From the NCBI GenBank assembly GCA_013215915.1, contig JABSON010000005.1:1-37027 (forward strand): a DNA stretch of 37,027 nt. Reading direction: 5' to 3'. Each line of letters begins with the position of its first letter. The first letter of the stretch is position 1. Position numbers and translations under genes: made by a program. This stretch comes from Campylobacteraceae bacterium. GTDB lineage: Bacteria; Campylobacterota; Campylobacteria; Campylobacterales; Arcobacteraceae. This document shows positions 32,911 to 37,027 of this stretch, piece by piece. The notes under the pieces are model-generated. The model searched no databases. It was given only the letters and a program-made list of their open reading frames with translations, and was not told the DNA's origin.

Positions 32911-34395
32911 ATGGCAAAAGTTACCACTATTATAGATATAGGTTCTAACTCAATGAGAATGGTTGTTTTAGAAAAAAGTTCAAGGTTTGCGTTTCACTTA
33001 ATTAATGAAACAAAAGCAAAAGTAAAGATTTCTGAAGGTACTTATGAAAACCAAGGAAATTTACAAGAACTTCCAATGAAGAGAACCTTTTCTGCTTTAA
33101 AATCTTTTTTAAGTATTTCTTCTGCTTTAAAAGCTAGAAAAATTATTTGTGTTGCTACATCTGCTTTAAGAGATGCTCCTAATTCAAATGTTTTTTTAAA
33201 CAAAGTTAAAAATGAACTTGGAATTAATATTAAAATCATTGATGGTGAAAAAGAGGCATATTATGGAGCTTTAGCTGCCTCTAATCTTTTATCTTTAAGT
33301 GATTTTATAACTGTTGATATTGGTGGTGGTTCTACTGAATTTTCAATTGTAAAAGATAAAAAAATAATTCATTGCCTTTCGTTAAAAATGGGAACAGTTA
33401 GAATGAGTGAACTTTATTTTAAAGATAATAAAATTGATGAAGCTAGAGAATATATCTTAGCAGAGTTAAAAAAACTTAAATCTTGTGGATTTGAAATACC
33501 TTCAACTGTTGTGGGTATTGGTGGAACAATAAGAACTTTAAGTAAAAAAATAATGAAAAAACAACACTACTCTTTAGATGTAATTCATGGCTTTGATTAT
33601 ATTGTTGAAGATAAAGAATATGTTTTTGATAAAGTATTAGCGGCATCTGATAAATGTGCTTTAAAAGAAATGGGAATCAAAAAAGATAGATTTGATACTA
33701 TTAAAGAAGGTACTTTTATTTTTAAAACTATTTTAAAAGAACTTGATACTAAAAATGTTGTAAGTTCAGGAGCAGGTGTAAGAGAAGGTGTCTACTTACA
33801 TGATCTCTTACGAAACTCTAATTTTAAATTTCCATCTAATTATAATGTATCTGTAAGATCTTTATTAGATAGATTTAATGTAAACCCTAAACAAAGTGCA
33901 TACTTAGGTTCAAATGCTAGAAAAATATTTGATGCTTTAAGTGGTGAACATAATTTAGATATTAAATATAGAAAATTATTAGTACTTGCTTCTAAACTAC
34001 ATTCAATTGGAATTTTACTAAACTTCTATAAATCAAATGATACAGCTTACGATGTAATTTTATCTTCATTGAATTATGATATTACTCATGAAGAAAGAGT
34101 AACAATTGCATTTTTAATTAAGTTTTCTAAAAAATCATTAATTAAAGAAAAAGATATGTATGAGTTTGAAGAACTTTTACCATCTTTAGAAACTATGAAA
34201 TATTTATCATTTATGATTTCTTTAAACTTAACTATAAACCAAGATTTTTCTTGTCCAAAAGTTGAATATAAAACAAAAGATAATAAATTAAAATTAGAAT
34301 TTGAAGAAGATATATTTTTAATTCAAAATGAAATTGAAAAAATAGAAACACCAAATGAATTAAAAGTAAAAATACAAAATAATATTAAGGCTTAG
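32911..34395 (+). CDS. ppx: Ppx/GppA family phosphatase
   Basis: 494-aa exopolyphosphatase or guanosine pentaphosphatase of the ASKHA fold. Phosphate loops are 'IIDIGSNSMRMVV' (7-19) and 'VDIGGGSTEFSI' (about 136-147), with 'GIGGTIRTLSKK' near 207. A C-terminal HD-like helical domain from about 310 ('KYRKLLVLASKLHSIGILLNFYKS') completes the long form. It hydrolyses polyphosphate and/or pppGpp; sequence alone does not separate the two. It follows the ferredoxin directly and is 2 bp from waaC, so it is transcribed into the LOS genes. Confidence 0.93.
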   Translation: MAKVTTIIDIGSNSMRMVVLEKSSRFAFHLINETKAKVKISEGTYENQGNLQELPMKRTFSALKSFLSISSALKARKIICVATSALRDAPNSNVFLNKVKNELGINIKIIDGEKEAYYGALAASNLLSLSDFITVDIGGGSTEFSIVKDKKIIHCLSLKMGTVRMSELYFKDNKIDEAREYILAELKKLKSCGFEIPSTVVGIGGTIRTLSKKIMKKQHYSLDVIHGFDYIVEDKEYVFDKVLAASDKCALKEMGIKKDRFDTIKEGTFIFKTILKELDTKNVVSSGAGVREGVYLHDLLRNSNFKFPSNYNVSVRSLLDRFNVNPKQSAYLGSNARKIFDALSGEHNLDIKYRKLLVLASKLHSIGILLNFYKSNDTAYDVILSSLNYDITHEERVTIAFLIKFSKKSLIKEKDMYEFEELLPSLETMKYLSFMISLNLTINQDFSCPKVEYKTKDNKLKLEFEEDIFLIQNEIEKIETPNELKVKIQNNIKA

Positions 34396-34397
34396 CA

Positions 34398-35393
34398 ATG
34401 AGAATAGCTATAATTAAACTCTCAGCCATGGGTGACATTATTCACGCCATGGTAGCATTACAATATATTAAAAAATATGATAAAAATATAATAATTGATT
34501 GGTTCGTAGAAAAAGCATTTAAAGCTGTTTTAGATAATAATCCAGATATAGATAATATTATTGAAATAAATTTAAAACAAATAAAAAAAGAAAAACTTTC
34601 AATATTTTCAGAAATAAAAAAAATAAAATCATATAGGAAAAATAATTATGATTTAGTTATTGATGCCCAAGGTTTAATTAAATCGGCATTCGTAGCAAAA
34701 CTTTTAGCTAAAAATATTGCAGGTTTTTCAAAAACATCAATTAGAGAAGGATTAGCTTCTTATTTTTATACTAAAAAAGTCGAAATAGCTTATGATGAAA
34801 ATACTATTGATAGAAATACAAAAGTATTATCAAATCCTTTAGGTTTTGAAATTACTTCAAAAGATATATTAGACAAAAAGTCTTTTTTATTCTACAAAAA
34901 TGAAGATAAAATTATTTATGATTATTTAGATAAAGATAAAAAGAATATCATTTTCATAATTTCTTCAACATGGGAAAGTAGAAATTACCCAAAAGAAAAG
35001 TTTGCTAATTTAGCTAATAAACTAAAAGAAAATATATTAGTAGTTTGGGCTAATGAAGAAGAAAAAGAAAAAGCATTGTGGATTGAAGATAATTCTTCTT
35101 ATGTTAAAGTAATGCCAAGAATAAACTTAAATTCTTTAAAAGCCTTAATTGGTAAATCTGATTTATTAATAGGTAATGATACAGGGCCTACCCATATGGC
35201 TTGGGCATTAAATATACCATCTATTACTATTTTTGGACCAACTCCAATAAATAGAGTTTATATAACAGATATAAATAAAGTTATAAAATCATCTTCAAAA
35301 GTAAATCATTATAAATTAAATAAAAATGATTTCTCAATTAATGAAATTAAAGAAGAGAATATACTAAAAATAGCAAAGGATATACTTGATTGA
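34398..35393 (+). CDS. waaC: Lipopolysaccharide heptosyltransferase I
   Basis: 331-aa GT9 family enzyme adding the first heptose to Kdo of the inner core on the cytosolic face of the inner membrane. N-terminus 'RIAIIKLSAMGDIIHAMVAL' carries the acceptor/catalytic 'SAMGD' Asp13 region, and the donor site is 'GNDTGPTHMAWALNIPSIT' (near 260) followed by 'FGPTPINRV'. Length is normal. The 3' end overlaps lpxL by 8 bp. The 'SAMGDIIHA' form marks WaaC rather than WaaF. Confidence 0.95.
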   Translation: MRIAIIKLSAMGDIIHAMVALQYIKKYDKNIIIDWFVEKAFKAVLDNNPDIDNIIEINLKQIKKEKLSIFSEIKKIKSYRKNNYDLVIDAQGLIKSAFVAKLLAKNIAGFSKTSIREGLASYFYTKKVEIAYDENTIDRNTKVLSNPLGFEITSKDILDKKSFLFYKNEDKIIYDYLDKDKKNIIFIISSTWESRNYPKEKFANLANKLKENILVVWANEEEKEKALWIEDNSSYVKVMPRINLNSLKALIGKSDLLIGNDTGPTHMAWALNIPSITIFGPTPINRVYITDINKVIKSSSKVNHYKLNKNDFSINEIKEENILKIAKDILD

Positions 35394-36276
35394 TTATTTA
35401 GTATTTATAATATACAAATCTTTGAATTTACTTTTTAGGTTATGCCCTAAATTTATTCTTAAGTTTATTCTTAATTTATTAGCTGGATTTGTATTTTTAA
35501 TTAATAAAAAACATAAAAAGATTGCAAAGTTAAACTTAGACTTAGCATTTAAAGATGAAAAAAATGATAAAGAAAAAAATGAGATTATTAAAGCATCGTA
35601 CAAAAGTTTAATTTATAATATGTATGAATTTATTGATAATCAATATGCTTCAAAAGAAGAAATCTTTTCAAAAGCAGAAATGATTGGTCAAAGATATGTT
35701 GAAGATGCAATAAAAGATAATAGAAAAATTATCTTTATCGCATCTCATTTTGGAGCCTGGGAATTAGCAGTACCTTATACAGCATTAAAATATGGAACTG
35801 TTGCAATAGTTAATAGAAGAATGAATAATAAGTTTATTAATAAAGAATACGTAAAAGCAAGAGATAAAAATAACATTATCATGATTGAAAAAAGAGAAGC
35901 TGCAAAGGGTATGATAAAAGCATTAAGAAATGGTTATCATGTTGCAGTTGCGGTTGATCAAAATACTCCAGCAGGTATTGAAATATCTTTTTTTGGTAAT
36001 AAAACAAAAGCTACAGATAGTACATCTAGATTAGCAGTTAAATTTGATGCACTTTTAATTCCTGTTTTTGGAAGAATTAATAAATTAGGTGAGTATGTCG
36101 TTGAGTTTAAAGAGCCTATTGATCATCAGCTTTTAGAAGATGATAATAAGATTCACAAACTGACTCAAATGCAAGCAGATGTTATTGAAAATGAGATAAG
36201 ACTTTATCCAAAACAATGGTTTTGGCAACATAAAAGATGGAAATTTTATTATTCTGACTCATATGATAAACTTTAA
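35386..36276 (+). CDS. lpxL: Lipid A biosynthesis acyltransferase (LpxL/HtrB family)
   Basis: 296-aa membrane-anchored acyltransferase that adds a secondary acyl chain to Kdo-lipid A. An N-terminal helix region (about 3-37) is followed by the catalytic HX4E motif in 'ASHFGAWELA' (His near 122), 'VAVDQNTPAGIEISFFGNKTKAT' and the C-terminal 'PKQWFWQHKRWK', all hallmarks of the family. TTG start with AAAGGA 5 nt upstream, within the end of waaC, so translation is coupled. Confidence 0.95.
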   Translation: MIDYLVFIIYKSLNLLFRLCPKFILKFILNLLAGFVFLINKKHKKIAKLNLDLAFKDEKNDKEKNEIIKASYKSLIYNMYEFIDNQYASKEEIFSKAEMIGQRYVEDAIKDNRKIIFIASHFGAWELAVPYTALKYGTVAIVNRRMNNKFINKEYVKARDKNNIIMIEKREAAKGMIKALRNGYHVAVAVDQNTPAGIEISFFGNKTKATDSTSRLAVKFDALLIPVFGRINKLGEYVVEFKEPIDHQLLEDDNKIHKLTQMQADVIENEIRLYPKQWFWQHKRWKFYYSDSYDKL

Positions 36277-36300
36277 TTTTTAGATATAATCACAAATTAA

Positions 36301-36633
36301 AAATATAAATTAAATAATAAACCAAGATACCAGCTACTAAAAAATACTAAATATGCGCTAGAAGGCTTAGTTCATGTAGTTAAAACAGAAAGTTTTTTTA
36401 AATTAGAGCTTTTTTGTGCAATATTTATTTTTGTAGGAATTATATTTATTGATATTAGTTTAAGTCTTAAATTAATTTTACTAATTACAGGATTCTTAGT
36501 TTTAATTGTGGAGTTGACAAATTCTGCAATAGAAAATACAGTAGATTTAATAATAAAAGATATAGGCTCAACTGCTATTATGTTTTCTATTATACTACAT
36601 CTATTTTGTTGGTTTTTTATTTTACTAAATTAA
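36301..36633 (+). pseudogene. dgkA: Diacylglycerol kinase (dgkA) remnant without start codon and with internal deletion
   Basis: The frame after lpxL reads 'NKPRYQLLKNTKYALEGLVH', 'VKTESFFKLELF', three membrane helices, 'LVLIVELTNSAIENTVDLI' and 'DIGSTAIMFSIILHLFCWFF', clearly DgkA. No ATG, GTG or TTG lies between the TAA at 36298 and this sequence, and no Shine-Dalgarno precedes it. About 11-12 residues that normally separate 'AIExVVD' from 'KDxGSAA' (the 'EYHELSGRA' part of E. coli DgkA) are gone in frame. The two glutamates and the Lys-Asp survive. Stop at 36631. Most likely an inactive gene; initiation at a non-standard codon is the less likely alternative. It is missing from the ORF track. 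Confidence 0.8.
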
Positions 36634-36646
36634 TACAGGGAATATA

Positions 36647-37027
36647 ATGAATATAATAATAAAAACTCCTAATTTTATTGGTGATACAATAATGATGATG
36701 TCTGCACTTGAACTTGTGAAAATGGAATATCCAACTGCTGAAATTACTATAGTATGTAAAGAATATTCTAAAGATTTATTTAGATCGAAGAATATTAATA
36801 AAATCATTATTGATAACTGCAAGGGTAAAAATAGATTTAAAAAAACACTTAACTTATTAGCTGAAATTAAAAAAGAGAATTATGATTTAGGAATACTATT
36901 CCACAATACCTTCTTAGATGCTTTAATTTTTAAACTTTCAAATATAAATAAAATAATAGGTTATGATAAAGAGAATAGAAAGATTCTTTTAGATTTTCAT
37001 TTAAAAATAGATAGAACAAGACATTAT
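36647..37027 (+). CDS. waaF: GT9 family heptosyltransferase (WaaF-like), cut by window edge
   Basis: The first 127 residues are visible. 'NIIIKTPNFIGDTIMMMSAL' matches the 'PNWVGD' start of heptosyltransferase II, 'YPTAEITIVCK' the next strand, and 'LGILFHNTFLDALIFKL' with 'IIGYDKENRKILLDFHLK' the middle of the acceptor domain. It would add the second heptose to the WaaC product. ATG with AGGGA 7 nt upstream. Names within GT9 are not fully certain without the C-terminus. Confidence 0.85.
   Translation, partial: MNIIIKTPNFIGDTIMMMSALELVKMEYPTAEITIVCKEYSKDLFRSKNINKIIIDNCKGKNRFKKTLNLLAEIKKENYDLGILFHNTFLDALIFKLSNINKIIGYDKENRKILLDFHLKIDRTRHY

Overview
The window is about 37 kb of very AT-rich chromosome. 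It almost certainly comes from a Campylobacterota (epsilonproteobacterial) species of the Arcobacter group. The basis is inference from gene families: a NavAb-like one-domain ion channel, the 'HIAHQWRQPL' type of histidine kinase H-box, the waaC-lpxL-dgkA-waaF order of a lipooligosaccharide locus, and the base composition. No rRNA or tRNA gene, CRISPR array, integrase or transposase was seen. Most of the window is ordinary chromosomal metabolism and transport, punctuated by a few damaged genes.

Layout. 1-1700: a fragment entering from the left, a lone ThsB-like TIR-fold protein that lacks an internal segment, and a DUF89 phosphatase on the other strand. 1.9-3.7 kb: purine salvage pair (AzgA-type permease and a phosphoribosyltransferase). 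3.8-5.4 kb: a small DNA-binding-like protein with a lysine-rich tail, a DUF423 membrane protein and a voltage-gated channel with an unusually acidic filter (TFEDWTD). 5.35-6.1 kb: a broken NAD-dependent epimerase gene. 6.1-8.1 kb: divergent pyrimidine salvage pair upp/uraA. 8.4-12.9 kb: efflux operon (TolC, HlyD-type adaptor, two ABC-2 permeases) with no ATPase gene. 13.1-17.2 kb: DMT transporter, DUF1800/DUF1501 pair, YajQ. 17.2-20.2 kb: DEAD-box helicase, an acidic 104-aa protein, a tiny 28-codon gene candidate and an EI24 membrane protein. 20.2-26.3 kb: divergent response regulator and Cache-domain histidine kinase, two small proteins, a candidate structured RNA, and a DctPQM TRAP dicarboxylate transporter. 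26.7-32.5 kb: gltBD. 32.7-37 kb: ferredoxin, Ppx/GppA, then the start of the LOS locus (waaC, lpxL, a damaged dgkA, waaF cut by the window edge).

How it fits together. Two permease plus phosphoribosyltransferase pairs handle purine and pyrimidine bases. The two-component system probably senses a small organic acid and controls the TRAP importer, whose upstream region carries three direct repeats spaced 12 bp apart. gltBD assimilates nitrogen on the other side of that same intergenic region. The LOS genes at the right edge build the inner core and lipid A.

The observations most worth a second look are the Cav-like filter of the channel, the compact GC-richer intergenic element near 23.1 kb, the tiny gene near 19.1 kb whose Shine-Dalgarno is perfectly complementary to its own terminator hairpin, the helicase with a probable AUC start, and the recurrent gene damage (TIR, epimerase, dgkA).
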